A stretch of DNA of 64,000 nucleotides, from contig NZ_JAMKFE010000002.1 of the NCBI RefSeq assembly GCF_023721835.1, positions 372,001-436,000 of the forward strand, given 5' to 3'. This DNA is from Caldimonas mangrovi (lineage in GTDB: Bacteria; Pseudomonadota; Gammaproteobacteria; Burkholderiales; Burkholderiaceae_C). Positions 1-8,527 of this stretch are shown one piece after another. The position numbers and the translations under genes were made by a program. The notes under the pieces are model-generated. The model had not been told where the DNA came from, did not search any database, and saw only the letters and a program-made list of their open reading frames with translations. Each line of letters opens with the position of its first letter. Within the stretch, counting starts at the first letter, position 1.

Positions 1-205
1 AGGGCGGTGGGCGCCTCAGGCAAGCACCGCAGGTCGACATGCCATCGGGCACGCGGGCTGCGCAACGCAGGCAGCGTTGCACCTTCGGCGCGAAGCGCGC
101 AATGCAGGCAGGGCACACGCGTTGCGCCTGCCAGGTGAGGCACACGGCGCAGAGGCTGGGCAGCGACTTCAGCAGTGCCGAGGGGTTCAGCAGGCTCGTG
201 AACAT
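1..205 (-). CDS. ComF-family protein, N-terminal fragment (runs off window)
   Basis: Only the first 68 codons lie in the window; the gene continues leftwards beyond base 1. Translation from the ATG at 205 gives a short N-terminus followed by paired cysteines (LCAVC, VCPAC, RCLRC and TCGAC), the double zinc-ribbon layout of ComF-type proteins, which normally continue into a phosphoribosyltransferase-like domain. ComF is linked to uptake of transforming DNA in naturally competent bacteria, but many family members have unknown roles. It is divergent from the methyltransferase gene, as seen in many betaproteobacteria. The assignment rests on the cysteine pattern only, because the PRTase part is not visible. 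Confidence 0.7.
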   Translation of the reverse strand, partial: MFTSLLNPSALLKSLPSLCAVCLTWQAQRVCPACIARFAPKVQRCLRCAARVPDGMSTCGACLRRPPP

Positions 206-287
206 AGTTCTCCGTGAAGGGAGGCCCGGGCCGTTCCTGCACCCGTCGCCCACAGGGCGGCCGTGCGCTCAATATACTGCGGGGCCC

Positions 288-1166
288 ATGCCGACTTCCT
301 CCCGCATCTTCGACCCCGTTGCCACAGCCGCATGGTGGCGCTCGGGCGCCGAGGCGCCGTGGCTGCACGGCGAAGTCGCGCGCCGCATGTCCGGGCGGCT
401 GGAGATCATGAAGGCGCGTCCACGGCATGTGCTCGACTGGTGGAGTTCGCGCTCGGCGAGTCGCGAGCTGTTGCGCGAGCACTATCCGCAGGCGGAACTC
501 ACTGCAGTCGAGCCCACCGACGCAGCGCGCGACGCGTGGATCGCCGCGCAGCGCCGACCCTGGTGGTCGCCGTCGCACTGGGCCAAGGGGCCGTCTGCGC
601 TGGCCGAGCCGCAAGCCGGTGCCGCCGCAGCCGAGCTGTTGTGGGCCAACATGGTGCTGCATTGGGCCGCCGACCCCGCGCAGATGATCGCCCGCTGGCA
701 CCAGGCGCTCGCGGTCGACGGGTTCCTGATGTTCTCGTGCTTCGGGCCGGACACCGTGCAGGAACTGCGTACGCTGCATGCACGTCACGGCCACGGTCCG
801 GCTGGCGCCGAGTTCGTCGACATGCACGACCTCGGCGACATGATGGTGCAGGCCGGCTTCGCCGACCCGGTGATGGACATGGAGCACATCACGCTGACCT
901 GGGAGACGCCGGAGCAGGCGCTGGCCGAGTTGCGCACGCTCGGGCGCAACACCCATCCCGGGCGGCACGCCGGGCTGCGCACACCGCGCTGGAAGGCAGC
1001 GCTGCTCGAGCAATTGGCGGCCGGTGCATCACGCGTCGCGATCAGCTTCGAGATCGTCTACGGCCATGCATTCAAGGGCGCTCCACGTGCGTCCGCCGGC
1101 GGCGAGACACGTGTGCCGCTGGCCGACATGCGGGCGATGGTGCGCTCATCGCAACGGCCGCGGTGA
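288..1166 (+). CDS. BioC-like SAM-dependent methyltransferase
   Basis: A 292-residue protein with the overall order of BioC-type malonyl-ACP methyltransferases: an N-terminal FDPVA-like segment, a Rossmann start at residues 48-70 (VLDWW followed by VEP), a post-motif with LLWANMVLHW, and a C-terminal half with the LAELRTLGRN stretch. BioC methylates malonyl-ACP to start pimelate synthesis for biotin. The odd point is motif I: where active enzymes have a glycine-rich VLDxGxGxG loop, this protein reads VLDWWSSRSAS, with no glycine. It may be a diverged or non-catalytic relative, so no symbol is given. The ATG at 288 was chosen because upstream in-frame codons run into the comF gene; a TATACT hexamer at 273-278 could be its -10 box. 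Confidence 0.75.
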   Translation: MPTSSRIFDPVATAAWWRSGAEAPWLHGEVARRMSGRLEIMKARPRHVLDWWSSRSASRELLREHYPQAELTAVEPTDAARDAWIAAQRRPWWSPSHWAKGPSALAEPQAGAAAAELLWANMVLHWAADPAQMIARWHQALAVDGFLMFSCFGPDTVQELRTLHARHGHGPAGAEFVDMHDLGDMMVQAGFADPVMDMEHITLTWETPEQALAELRTLGRNTHPGRHAGLRTPRWKAALLEQLAAGASRVAISFEIVYGHAFKGAPRASAGGETRVPLADMRAMVRSSQRPR

Positions 1167-1228
1167 GCGGCTGCAAGCCATTCGCCGAAGACTGCACACG
1201 AGACGCTTCTGATCTTCGTCAAGGCCGG

Positions 1229-1258
1229 TTGTGACGGGTCTTTGCGCTGCGCTAAAAT
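1229..1258 (+). promoter_or_regulatory. Putative sigma70 promoter of the cox operon
   Basis: TTGTGA (1229-1234) and TAAAAT (1253-1258) are separated by 18 bases, a good match to -35 and -10 hexamers, in the 170-base gap before the DUF2244 gene. The predicted start near 1265 would drive DUF2244 and coxBA. The rest of the gap shows no gene. Confidence 0.55.
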
Positions 1259-1337
1259 CCTTCGGTTTGGTTGGGTAGGTTCCGCAGTCGTTACAGCCTC
1301 GGACTTGTCCGGCCCAGGTGACTGGAGCAGTAGCACC

Positions 1338-1904
1338 GTGGCGACCGTCGCTTCACCCATGCCCGTGCCTGGCCCTTTGCGGTTCGGGCAGGTCGTCCGG
1401 CAGGGCGACTGCGAGTCGGGCACGCAGTGGGGCGTGGAGTGGGTCCTCAAGCGCAACTGCTCCATTTCTCCGCGGCAGTTGATGGCGGTGTACGCCTCTC
1501 TGTGCGTGGTGTCCTTCGGCATTGCCTCCTACTTCTGGGCGCACGGCGCCAGGGTGGTGATGTTCTTTGCCTGGGTCGAACTGCTCGGGGTGGCCGCGGC
1601 GATGCTGCTCTATGCGCGCCATGCTGGCGACCGCGAGCGCGTCGCTCTGCAATCGGGCCGCCTGGTGGTGGAGCGTTGCGACGGCAGCAGGACCGAGCGG
1701 GTCGAGTTCGACCCCCGCCGGGTGAGGGTCGAGTGCCCGGACCATGCGGAGGCGCTGATCGTGTTGTCGGCGCGCGGAACGAGCGTGGAGATCGGGCAGC
1801 ACGTGAGGCCCGGACTGCGCGCTCGCCTGGCCGAAGAATTGCGCACCGCGCTGCGCGACGCTGCCGTCCTTCGTGACGAAGGGTGGTCAGCGCAGCGCCG
1901 GTGA
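1338..1904 (+). CDS. DUF2244 family membrane protein
   Basis: About 188 residues. The core WVLKRNCSISPRQL, then two predicted membrane helices around residues 60-105, then a soluble domain with VRVEC and SVEIGQHVRP matches the DUF2244 family. Members lie directly upstream of coxB in many Alpha- and Betaproteobacteria, and a role in oxidase assembly is suspected but not shown. Here it ends 28 bases before coxB and shares its promoter. The start is uncertain: GTG 1338 has a GGAG ten bases upstream, while ATG 1359 has no visible ribosome site. Confidence 0.75.
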   Translation: MATVASPMPVPGPLRFGQVVRQGDCESGTQWGVEWVLKRNCSISPRQLMAVYASLCVVSFGIASYFWAHGARVVMFFAWVELLGVAAAMLLYARHAGDRERVALQSGRLVVERCDGSRTERVEFDPRRVRVECPDHAEALIVLSARGTSVEIGQHVRPGLRARLAEELRTALRDAAVLRDEGWSAQRR

Positions 1905-1932
1905 AGAGAGTTTGAAAACTGAAGTGACCACG

Positions 1933-3105
1933 ATGAAGACCATGAAAGCTCTTTGGCACAAGGTGGGGCAGGCGAGCCTCGGGTTGGGCGCGGCGCTTGC
2001 CACCACCTGTGCGATGGCCGTCAACGATCTGCCGGGCGGCCCCGCGGTGCGTCAGCTCGACATGCATCCGCCGGTCACGCGGATCGCCGAGGAGCAGCAG
2101 TACCTGCACTACATGATGCTGTGGATCTGCGGGGCGATCTTCGTCGCGGTGTTCGGCGTGATGTTCTATTCGATCATCAAGCACCGCAAGTCCAAGGGCG
2201 CCAAGCCGGCCAACTTCCACGAGAGCGTGAAGGTCGAGATCGCGTGGACGATCGTGCCCTTCCTGATCGTGATCGGCATGGCGCTGCCCGCCACCAAGGC
2301 GGTCGTCGCGATGAAGGACACCACCAACGCCGACATCACGATCAAGGCGACCGGCTACCAGTGGAAATGGGGCTACGACTACTTGAAGGGCGAGGGCGAG
2401 GGCATTTCCTTCGTCTCGACGCTCGACACCGCCCAGCGGCAAGCCTCCGATGCCGGCCAGCCGGTCGGCGACGATTACCTGCTGAAGGTCGACAATCCGG
2501 TGGTCGTGCCGGTCGATCGCAAGATCCGCGTCGTCACCACCGCCAATGACGTGATCCACGCCTGGATGGTGCCGGCGTTCGGCGTCAAGCAGGACGCGAT
2601 TCCCGGCTTCGTGCGCGACACCTGGTTCCGCGCCGAGAAGGTCGGTGACTACTACGGCCAGTGCGCCGAGCTGTGCGGCAAGGAGCACGCCTACATGCCG
2701 ATCCACGTGAAGGTGCTGTCGCAGCAGGACTATGCGGCCTGGGTCGAGACCAAGAAGAAGGAAATCGCCGCCAAGGCCGACGACCCGAGCAAGGTTTGGG
2801 AACTCGACGCTCTGGCCGCCCGCGGCGAAAAGGTCTACGCCGCCAACTGTGCGGCCTGCCACAAGCCCGACGGCACCGGCGCCGGCCCGATCAAGCCGCT
2901 GGTCGGCTCGCCGATCGTGCTCGACGCCGACAAGGCCAAGCAGCTCCGGATCGTGCTGCACGGCGCAGCCAACGGCGCGATGCCGCCGTGGAAGCAGCTG
3001 TCCGACACCGAGATCGCTGCGGTGATCACCTACACGAAGAACGCCTGGTCTAACAAGACGGGCCAGATCGTTCAACCGTCCGAAGTCGTGGCCGCCCGCC
3101 AGTGA
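1933..3105 (+). CDS. coxB: Cytochrome c oxidase subunit II with fused C-terminal cytochrome c domain
   Basis: 390 residues. An N-terminal signal/membrane segment is followed by two transmembrane helices of the subunit II hairpin (about 55-115), then the cupredoxin domain with the CuA site C244-AEL-C248-GKE-H252-AY-M255. A class I cytochrome c domain follows with C306-AA-C309-H310, as in caa3-type subunit II; typical short CoxB proteins lack it. It accepts electrons from soluble or membrane cytochrome c and passes them to heme a in CoxA at the cytoplasmic membrane. ATG 1933 is favoured; ATG 1942 is an in-frame alternative. coxA follows after 28 bases. Confidence 0.95.
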   Translation: MKTMKALWHKVGQASLGLGAALATTCAMAVNDLPGGPAVRQLDMHPPVTRIAEEQQYLHYMMLWICGAIFVAVFGVMFYSIIKHRKSKGAKPANFHESVKVEIAWTIVPFLIVIGMALPATKAVVAMKDTTNADITIKATGYQWKWGYDYLKGEGEGISFVSTLDTAQRQASDAGQPVGDDYLLKVDNPVVVPVDRKIRVVTTANDVIHAWMVPAFGVKQDAIPGFVRDTWFRAEKVGDYYGQCAELCGKEHAYMPIHVKVLSQQDYAAWVETKKKEIAAKADDPSKVWELDALAARGEKVYAANCAACHKPDGTGAGPIKPLVGSPIVLDADKAKQLRIVLHGAANGAMPPWKQLSDTEIAAVITYTKNAWSNKTGQIVQPSEVVAARQ

Positions 3106-3133
3106 CGCAAGCAGTATTCGAAAGGAACCGACG

Positions 3134-4765
3134 ATGAGCGCAGTTCTCGACCCCCACGGTCACGCTGCGGGCGACCATGCCCACGATCATGCGCACGACC
3201 ATCCGCACGGGTGGCGTCGCTGGGTCTTTGCAACCAACCACAAGGACATCGGTACGCTGTACCTGCTGTTCAGCTTCACGATGCTGATGGTCGGCGGCGT
3301 CCTCGCGCTGCTGATCCGGGCCGAGCTGTTCCAGCCCGGACTGCAGATCGTCAACCCGCAGCTGTTCAACCAGTTCACCACGATGCACGGGCTGATCATG
3401 GTGTTCGGCGCGATCATGCCGGCCTTCGTCGGCTTCGCGAACTGGATGATCCCGCTGCAGATCGGCGCGTCCGACATGGCGTTCGCGCGGATGAACAACT
3501 TCAGCTTCTGGCTGCTGATCCCCGCTGCCGTCATGCTGGTGGCGTCGTTCTTCATGCCCGGCGGCGCCCCGGCGGCCGGCTGGACGCTCTATGCGCCGCT
3601 GACGCTGCAGATGGGCCCCTCGATGGACGCCGGCATCTTCGCGATGCACATCATGGGTGCCTCGTCGATCATGGGCTCGATCAACATCATCGTCACCATT
3701 CTCAACATGCGCGCCCCCGGCATGACGCTGATGAAGATGCCGATGTTCGCCTGGACCTGGCTGATCACCGCCTACCTGCTGATCGCGGTGATGCCGGTGC
3801 TCGCGGGCGCGATCACGATGACGCTGACCGACCGCCACTTCGGCACCAGCTTCTTCAACCCGGCCGGCGGCGGCGACCCGGTGATGTACCAGCACATCTT
3901 TTGGTTCTTCGGCCACCCCGAGGTCTACATCATGATCCTGCCGGCCTTCGGCATCGTCAGCCACATCGTGCCGGCGTTCGCGCGCAAGCGCCTGTTCGGC
4001 TACACGTCGATGGTGTACGCGACCGCCTCGATCGCCATCCTGTCGTTCATCGTGTGGGCGCACCACATGTTCACGACCGGCATGCCGGTGACCGGCCAGC
4101 TGTTCTTCATGTACGCAACGATGCTGATCGCGGTGCCGACCGGCGTGAAGATCTTCAACTGGATTGCCACGATGTGGCGCGGCTCGATGACCTTCGAGAC
4201 GCCGATGCTGTTCGCGGTCGGCTTCATCTTCGTGTTCACGATGGGCGGCTTCACCGGCCTGATCCTGTCGGTGGCGCCGGTTGACATCCAGCTGCAGGAC
4301 ACCTACTACGTCGTGGCGCATTTCCACTACGTGCTGGTGGCGGGCTCGCTGTACGCGCTGTTCGCCGGCTACTACTACTGGGCTCCTAAATGGACCGGCG
4401 TCATGTACAGCGAAACCCGCGGCAAGATCCATTTCTGGGGTTCGTTGATCACCTTCAACGTCACCTTCTTCCCGATGCACTTCCTCGGGCTGGCCGGCAT
4501 GCCCCGCCGCTATGCCGACTATCCGATGCAGTTCACCGACTTCAACGCGCTGGCCAGCGTCGGCGCCCTGGGCTTCGGCCTGATGCAGGTGTACTTCTTC
4601 GTCTTCATCGTGCTGCCGGCGATGCGTGGTCAGGGCCAGAAGGCGCCGCAGCAGCCCTGGGAGGGCTCGGAAGGCCTGGAGTGGGAAGTGCCGTCGCCGG
4701 CGCCCTTCCATACCTATGAAAATCCGCCCAAGCTGAACGCCAGCGCCACCAAGGTCATCGGCTGA
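3134..4765 (+). CDS. coxA: Cytochrome c oxidase subunit I
   Basis: 543 residues, twelve-helix heme-copper oxidase core. Visible ligands are H85 (heme a), the cross-linked H261-PEV-Y265 pair and H310-H311 (CuB), and H396-F-H398 (heme a3 and heme a). It reduces oxygen to water and pumps protons. AAAGGA lies just upstream of the ATG. The N-terminus before WRRW is strikingly histidine-rich (about nine His in residues 8-26, all cytoplasmic), beyond what the catalytic fold needs. Confidence 0.97.
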   Translation: MSAVLDPHGHAAGDHAHDHAHDHPHGWRRWVFATNHKDIGTLYLLFSFTMLMVGGVLALLIRAELFQPGLQIVNPQLFNQFTTMHGLIMVFGAIMPAFVGFANWMIPLQIGASDMAFARMNNFSFWLLIPAAVMLVASFFMPGGAPAAGWTLYAPLTLQMGPSMDAGIFAMHIMGASSIMGSINIIVTILNMRAPGMTLMKMPMFAWTWLITAYLLIAVMPVLAGAITMTLTDRHFGTSFFNPAGGGDPVMYQHIFWFFGHPEVYIMILPAFGIVSHIVPAFARKRLFGYTSMVYATASIAILSFIVWAHHMFTTGMPVTGQLFFMYATMLIAVPTGVKIFNWIATMWRGSMTFETPMLFAVGFIFVFTMGGFTGLILSVAPVDIQLQDTYYVVAHFHYVLVAGSLYALFAGYYYWAPKWTGVMYSETRGKIHFWGSLITFNVTFFPMHFLGLAGMPRRYADYPMQFTDFNALASVGALGFGLMQVYFFVFIVLPAMRGQGQKAPQQPWEGSEGLEWEVPSPAPFHTYENPPKLNASATKVIG

Positions 4766-4787
4766 AGATCGCCGCGAAAGGCCTGCC

Positions 4788-4901
4788 ATGACGACTCCCG
4801 ACAAGAAGAAGCAGAACCTGCGGCTGGCGCTGATCCTGGCGTCGGTCGTGGCCGCGTTCTTCGTCGGGTTCATCGTGCGCATGGCCTTCTTCGGCGGTTG
4901 A
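4788..4901 (+). CDS. Cytochrome oxidase small assembly protein (37 aa)
   Basis: A 37-codon gene starting MTTPDKKKQNLRLALILASV, with a basic N-terminus and a single membrane helix ending in FFGG. It sits 22 bases after coxA and 28 bases before ctaG. Tiny single-helix proteins of this kind are annotated at the same position in Burkholderiales as cytochrome oxidase small assembly protein. Its role is inferred from position only. It is easily missed because of its length. Confidence 0.75.
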   Translation: MTTPDKKKQNLRLALILASVVAAFFVGFIVRMAFFGG

Positions 4902-4929
4902 TCGGGCCTTTGCGCAGTACGGTCACACC

Positions 4930-5550
4930 ATGAGCACACCTGCCGCACCGAGTGAACGACGCGACAACCGCCGCATGCTGGGCAAGCTGCTCGTCGTCGT
5001 CGCGATGATGTTCGGCTTCGGCTATGCGCTCGTGCCGATGTACGAGGCGATCTGCAACGCGCTCGGCATCAACGTGCTCTCGCTGAGCGAGCGCCTGATC
5101 CCGGGCATGTCGCACCGGGCCTCGCCCAACACGCAGGTCGACACCTCGCGCACCATCACGGTCGAGTTCGACGCGAATGCCCGTGGGCCGTGGGATTTCA
5201 AGCCGGCGACGCGCTCGGTGACGGTGCACCCCGGCGAGCTCGCCACCGTGATGTACGAGTTCCGCAACGTGCAGGACCGCACGATGGCCGCGCAGGCGAT
5301 TCCCAGCTATGCGCCCAAGCAGGCCACATCGCACTTCAACAAGCTGGAGTGCTTCTGTTTCAGCGAGCACACGCTCAAGCCGGGCGAATCCAAGCAATGG
5401 CCGGTGGTGTTCGTCATCGACCCAAAGCTGCCGCGCGACGTGACGACGATCACGCTGTCGTACACCTTCTTCGAGGTTGGCGGCAAGGTGCCGCCTGCAC
5501 CCGAGGGCCAGAACGCCGCAAAGGCCGGGACGCAGGAGCCACGCACATGA
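4930..5550 (+). CDS. ctaG: Cytochrome c oxidase assembly protein CtaG/Cox11
   Basis: 206 residues with one N-terminal transmembrane helix (about 17-37) and a periplasmic immunoglobulin-like domain carrying the copper-binding CFCF motif, C141 and C143. Cox11/CtaG delivers copper to the CuB centre of subunit I. Its stop overlaps the next start (ATGA at 5547-5550), so the downstream DUF2970 gene is translationally coupled to it. The last 20 or so residues after the beta-domain are a low-complexity Ala/Pro tail. Confidence 0.93.
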   Translation: MSTPAAPSERRDNRRMLGKLLVVVAMMFGFGYALVPMYEAICNALGINVLSLSERLIPGMSHRASPNTQVDTSRTITVEFDANARGPWDFKPATRSVTVHPGELATVMYEFRNVQDRTMAAQAIPSYAPKQATSHFNKLECFCFSEHTLKPGESKQWPVVFVIDPKLPRDVTTITLSYTFFEVGGKVPPAPEGQNAAKAGTQEPRT

Positions 5551-5792
5551 GCGGCCACCGTCCCGAAGCCGAGCTGAAGTCCGTGGTGGCGCGTAAGGGC
5601 TCGTTCCTGCAGACGATGAAGGCGGTGGCGTGGTCCTTCTTTGGCGTGCGCAAGTCGTCCGAGTACGAGAAGGACGTGAGTCAGTTGAATCCGGTGCACG
5701 TGATCATCGCGGGCATCCTCGGCGCAGCGGTCTTCGTCGTGGTGTTGATCCTGCTGGTGCGATGGGTGATCGGCAGCGGCGTGGCAGGTTGA
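5547..5792 (+). CDS. DUF2970 small membrane protein
   Basis: 81 residues: an amphipathic N-terminal half with KAVAWSFFGVRKSSEYEKD and one transmembrane helix near the C-terminus (about 50-75). This matches DUF2970, which is regularly found between ctaG and coxC in betaproteobacteria. No biochemical function is known to me; association with the oxidase is inferred from the conserved position. The start overlaps the ctaG stop codon by ATGA. Confidence 0.85.
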   Translation: MSGHRPEAELKSVVARKGSFLQTMKAVAWSFFGVRKSSEYEKDVSQLNPVHVIIAGILGAAVFVVVLILLVRWVIGSGVAG

Positions 5793-5870
5793 TTTGTTGA
5801 AGCGAGCGGCAGGGCGGTGTGCCCGCGAGCATCTCAAGACAGACAAGAGTCAGGTTCATTAGGAGAAAAC

Positions 5871-6761
5871 ATGTCGGCAGCGACGCATCAAGGCAGCACG
5901 CCTTACTACTTTGTGCCCGGGCCCTCGCGGCACCCGGTCATGGCCGCGATCGGCCTGTTCTTCGTGATTCTGGGCGCAGGCCAGTGGATCAACGGCCACG
6001 GCTGGGGCGCCTACTCGCTGCTGTTCGGCCTGCTGTGGTGGGCCTTCGTGCTGTACCAGTGGTTCGGTGAGGCGATCCGCGAAAGCGAGGGCGGCCTCTA
6101 CAGCGACCGCATCGACGTGTCGTTCCGCTGGAGCATGGCCTGGTTCATCTTCTCCGAAGTGATGTTCTTCGGCGCCTTCTTCGGCGCGCTGTTCTGGTCG
6201 CGCCTGTACACGCTGCCCGTGCTCGGCGACCTGGAGAACCAGCTGCTGTGGCCCGACTTCAAGGCCATCTGGCCCAGCTCCGCGCCGGGCACCGGTGCCA
6301 CCGCGTCGCCGGCCGGCATCGTCGAGCCGTTCCAGATCATGGGCCCCTGGCCGCTGCCGACGATCAACACCGCGCTGCTGCTGACGTCGGGCATCACGCT
6401 GACGATCGCCCACCACGCGCTGCGCGAGGGCCATCGCGCCAAGACCATCGCCTTCATGTGGATCACGGTGCTGCTGGGCATCACCTTCCTGTTCGTGCAG
6501 GGCTATGAGTACGCCCATGCGTACCAGGACCTCAACCTCAAGCTGAGTTCGGGCATCTACGGCTCGACCTTCTTCATGCTGACCGGCTTCCACGGTTTCC
6601 ACGTGTTCGTCGGCATGCTGATGCTGTTGTTCATCACGCTGCGCCTGATGAAGGGCCACTTCACGCCCGAGCGTCACTTCGGCTTCGAAGGTGCGGCGTG
6701 GTATTGGCACTTCGTCGACGTCGTGTGGCTGGGCTTGTACGTGCTGGTCTACTGGATGTGA
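5871..6761 (+). CDS. coxC: Cytochrome c oxidase subunit III
   Basis: 296 residues and seven hydrophobic helices; conserved features include the N-terminal YYFVPGPSRHPV, the SDRIDVSFRW segment, the FHGFHVFVG motif and the terminal HFVDVVWL stretch, all typical of CoxC. It stabilises CoxA during turnover and lies in the cytoplasmic membrane. An AGGAGA ribosome site precedes the ATG. The operon segment ends here, at the hairpin at 6805. Confidence 0.96.
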   Translation: MSAATHQGSTPYYFVPGPSRHPVMAAIGLFFVILGAGQWINGHGWGAYSLLFGLLWWAFVLYQWFGEAIRESEGGLYSDRIDVSFRWSMAWFIFSEVMFFGAFFGALFWSRLYTLPVLGDLENQLLWPDFKAIWPSSAPGTGATASPAGIVEPFQIMGPWPLPTINTALLLTSGITLTIAHHALREGHRAKTIAFMWITVLLGITFLFVQGYEYAHAYQDLNLKLSSGIYGSTFFMLTGFHGFHVFVGMLMLLFITLRLMKGHFTPERHFGFEGAAWYWHFVDVVWLGLYVLVYWM

Positions 6762-6804
6762 GCGGGGGCGGTACGCCGCCCTTTGCAGACGACACATCGA
6801 GAAC

Positions 6805-6838
6805 GACAAACGCCGCATGACGCGGCGTTTGTCTTTTA
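6805..6838 (+). terminator. Terminator after coxC (bidirectional geometry)
   Basis: A perfect 12-bp stem GACAAACGCCGC (6805-6816) with loop ATGAC and the complementary arm 6822-6833, followed by TTTT. It closes the coxBA-coxC unit and, because of the short A/T flanks on both sides, could also stop the convergent DUF2909 gene. Confidence 0.85.
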
Positions 6839-6855
6839 TCGGGAAGAGCCACGAC

Positions 6856-7077
6856 TCACCGGACGATGGGCACGCCGGTGGGCTGTATCCAGCCAAGCTT
6901 GTAGCTCAGCAGGATGCAGACGAACAGCAGGACCGACAGCCCGACGCGCAGCGCGAGCGCACGTACCATGTTGCTGGTCTTGGGCTTGCCGTTGCGGCCG
7001 TCTCGCATCATGAAGACAAGGGCTGACGCAAGGCTCGCGATGATGAGAACGAAGGCGAGGCCGACAAGGATTTTCAT
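6856..7077 (-). CDS. DUF2909 twin-transmembrane protein
   Basis: 73 residues with two membrane helices (about 3-23 and 43-63) joined by a basic loop MRDGRNGKPKT, matching the DUF2909 family found beside cox genes in Burkholderiales. The function is unknown. It reads against coxC and is divergent from surf1 with only 31 bases between their starts, so both promoters must lie inside or overlap the neighbouring genes. Confidence 0.8.
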   Translation of the reverse strand: MKILVGLAFVLIIASLASALVFMMRDGRNGKPKTSNMVRALALRVGLSVLLFVCILLSYKLGWIQPTGVPIVR

Positions 7078-7108
7078 GCGGCGATTATCCTCCGCACCCC
7101 TGACGCAC

Positions 7109-7858
7109 ATGTCCGAGTCCCACCCACATTCCTCCTGGCGGCGCTGGGTCGTGCTCGCTGCGGCCCTCGCCGGCATCGCAGTGACTGCCTCGCTCGGTCG
7201 CTGGCAGCTTGGCCGCGCGGCGCAGAAAGAAGCGTTGCAGGCGGCGATCGACAGCCGGTCGCGCTTGCCGGCGGTCATGCTGAACGAGACGAGCCGGCCC
7301 AGCGATGCCGATCCGGCCCTGTTGCACCGCCCCGTGATGTTGCATGGGCACTGGGTGGAGCAGCACACCGTCTTCCTCGACAACCGGCAGATGAACGGCC
7401 GGCCGGGTTTCTACGTCGTCACGCCGCTGCAGTTGAGCGGTCGCAGTGATGCGGTGCTGGTGCAGCGCGGCTGGGCTCCGCGCGACGTGCAGGACCGCAC
7501 CCGTCTGCCCAAGGTCCCGACGCCGGCCGGCGACGTGCGCCTGGAAGGCCGCATTGCCCCGCCGCCCGCCAAGCTATACGAGTTCGACGGCACAGCATCG
7601 GGCCCCATCCGGCAAAATCTCGACCTTGCGTCTTACGAGCAGGAGATCGGCACGTCCTTGTGGCCGGTTTCCGTCGTCCAGACCGCGGTGGCGAACGGTG
7701 GGCCCGACGACGGCCTGCTGCGCGAGTGGCCCGCGCCCGCGGTGGACGTTCACAAGCACTATGGGTATGCGTTCCAGTGGTTCGCCATGAGTGCGTTGAT
7801 GGCAGGTTTGTATGTCTGGTTCCAACTCCTCCGCCCCCGGCTCCGCGGCGCGCGCTGA
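7109..7858 (+). CDS. SURF1 family cytochrome oxidase biogenesis protein
   Basis: 249 residues with the two-helix SURF1 topology: an N-terminal helix (11-31, followed by GRWQLGRA), a periplasmic domain containing the family signature DNRQMNGRPGFYVVTPL and VQRGWAPRD, and a C-terminal helix beginning YAFQWFAMS. SURF1 proteins bind heme A and help insert it into CoxA. It opens the second gene block (surf1 to chrA). The 3' end overlaps the next gene by 47 bases. Confidence 0.9.
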   Translation: MSESHPHSSWRRWVVLAAALAGIAVTASLGRWQLGRAAQKEALQAAIDSRSRLPAVMLNETSRPSDADPALLHRPVMLHGHWVEQHTVFLDNRQMNGRPGFYVVTPLQLSGRSDAVLVQRGWAPRDVQDRTRLPKVPTPAGDVRLEGRIAPPPAKLYEFDGTASGPIRQNLDLASYEQEIGTSLWPVSVVQTAVANGGPDDGLLREWPAPAVDVHKHYGYAFQWFAMSALMAGLYVWFQLLRPRLRGAR

Positions 7859-8516
7859 TGCGGCGACGCCGGAGCCGCTGAGCTTCACGGTGCACAGCAT
7901 GCCGACGCCGGCGGTGGAAGACGATCGCCGCACCCGCGTGGGACGCTTCAAGATGCTGTTGGTGCTGCTGGTCTGCGCTGCGCCGGTGATCGCGTCGTAC
8001 TTCACCTACTACGTGATCCGGCCCGAGGGCCGCACGAACTACGGTGAACTGATCCTCCCGCCGCAGCCGATGGCCGAGCTGCCGCTGCAAGACCTGCAGG
8101 GCCGACCCGTGCCCGCTGCGTCGCTGAAGGACCAATGGCTGCTCGTCACGGTCGCCGGTGGCGCCTGCGATGCGGATTGCGAGCGCAACCTCTACCTGCA
8201 GCGTCAGTTGCGCGAAACGCTGGGCAAGGACCGCGACCGTCTCGACAAGGTCTGGTTCGTCACCGATGACGCCGCCGTGCGTGCATCAGTGCTGCAGGCC
8301 ATCACCGGCGCGCAGGTGCTGCGCGTGCCGCGACAGGCGCTGGCATCGTGGCTTGCACCTGCCGCGGGCCACCGGCTCGACGACCATCTCTACGTCGTCG
8401 ACCCGATGGGCAACTGGATGATGCGTTTTCCGGCCGACGCCGACCCGGCGAAGATCAAGCGCGACCTGTCGAAGCTGCTGCGAGCCTCGCAGCACTGGGA
8501 CCGCGCGGGGCGCTGA
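7812..8516 (+). CDS. SCO-like membrane-anchored thioredoxin-fold protein
   Basis: 234 residues: a cytoplasmic tail, one transmembrane helix (about 46-66), then a thioredoxin-like domain with LPLQDLQGRPVPAASLKDQW. The region aligned with the Sco copper motif reads GGACDADCERN, so a CxxxC pair is present, but the later parts of the Sco pattern are weak. Proteins of this type sit between surf1 and ctaA in Burkholderiales and are called cytochrome oxidase assembly or transmembrane proteins. The start at 7812 overlaps surf1; ATG 7899 is an alternative. Confidence 0.7.
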   Translation: MSGSNSSAPGSAARADAATPEPLSFTVHSMPTPAVEDDRRTRVGRFKMLLVLLVCAAPVIASYFTYYVIRPEGRTNYGELILPPQPMAELPLQDLQGRPVPAASLKDQWLLVTVAGGACDADCERNLYLQRQLRETLGKDRDRLDKVWFVTDDAAVRASVLQAITGAQVLRVPRQALASWLAPAAGHRLDDHLYVVDPMGNWMMRFPADADPAKIKRDLSKLLRASQHWDRAGR

Positions 8517-8527
8517 CGGACACCGCC

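Noticed and set aside
1447-3075. Long open frame on the minus strand across coxB (and similar ones at 3050-4948, 16615-18867, 32725-35454, 59153-61759)
   Set aside because: Low-complexity Arg/Ala/Gly/His translations, opposite strongly supported genes; these are typical antisense frames in GC-rich DNA.
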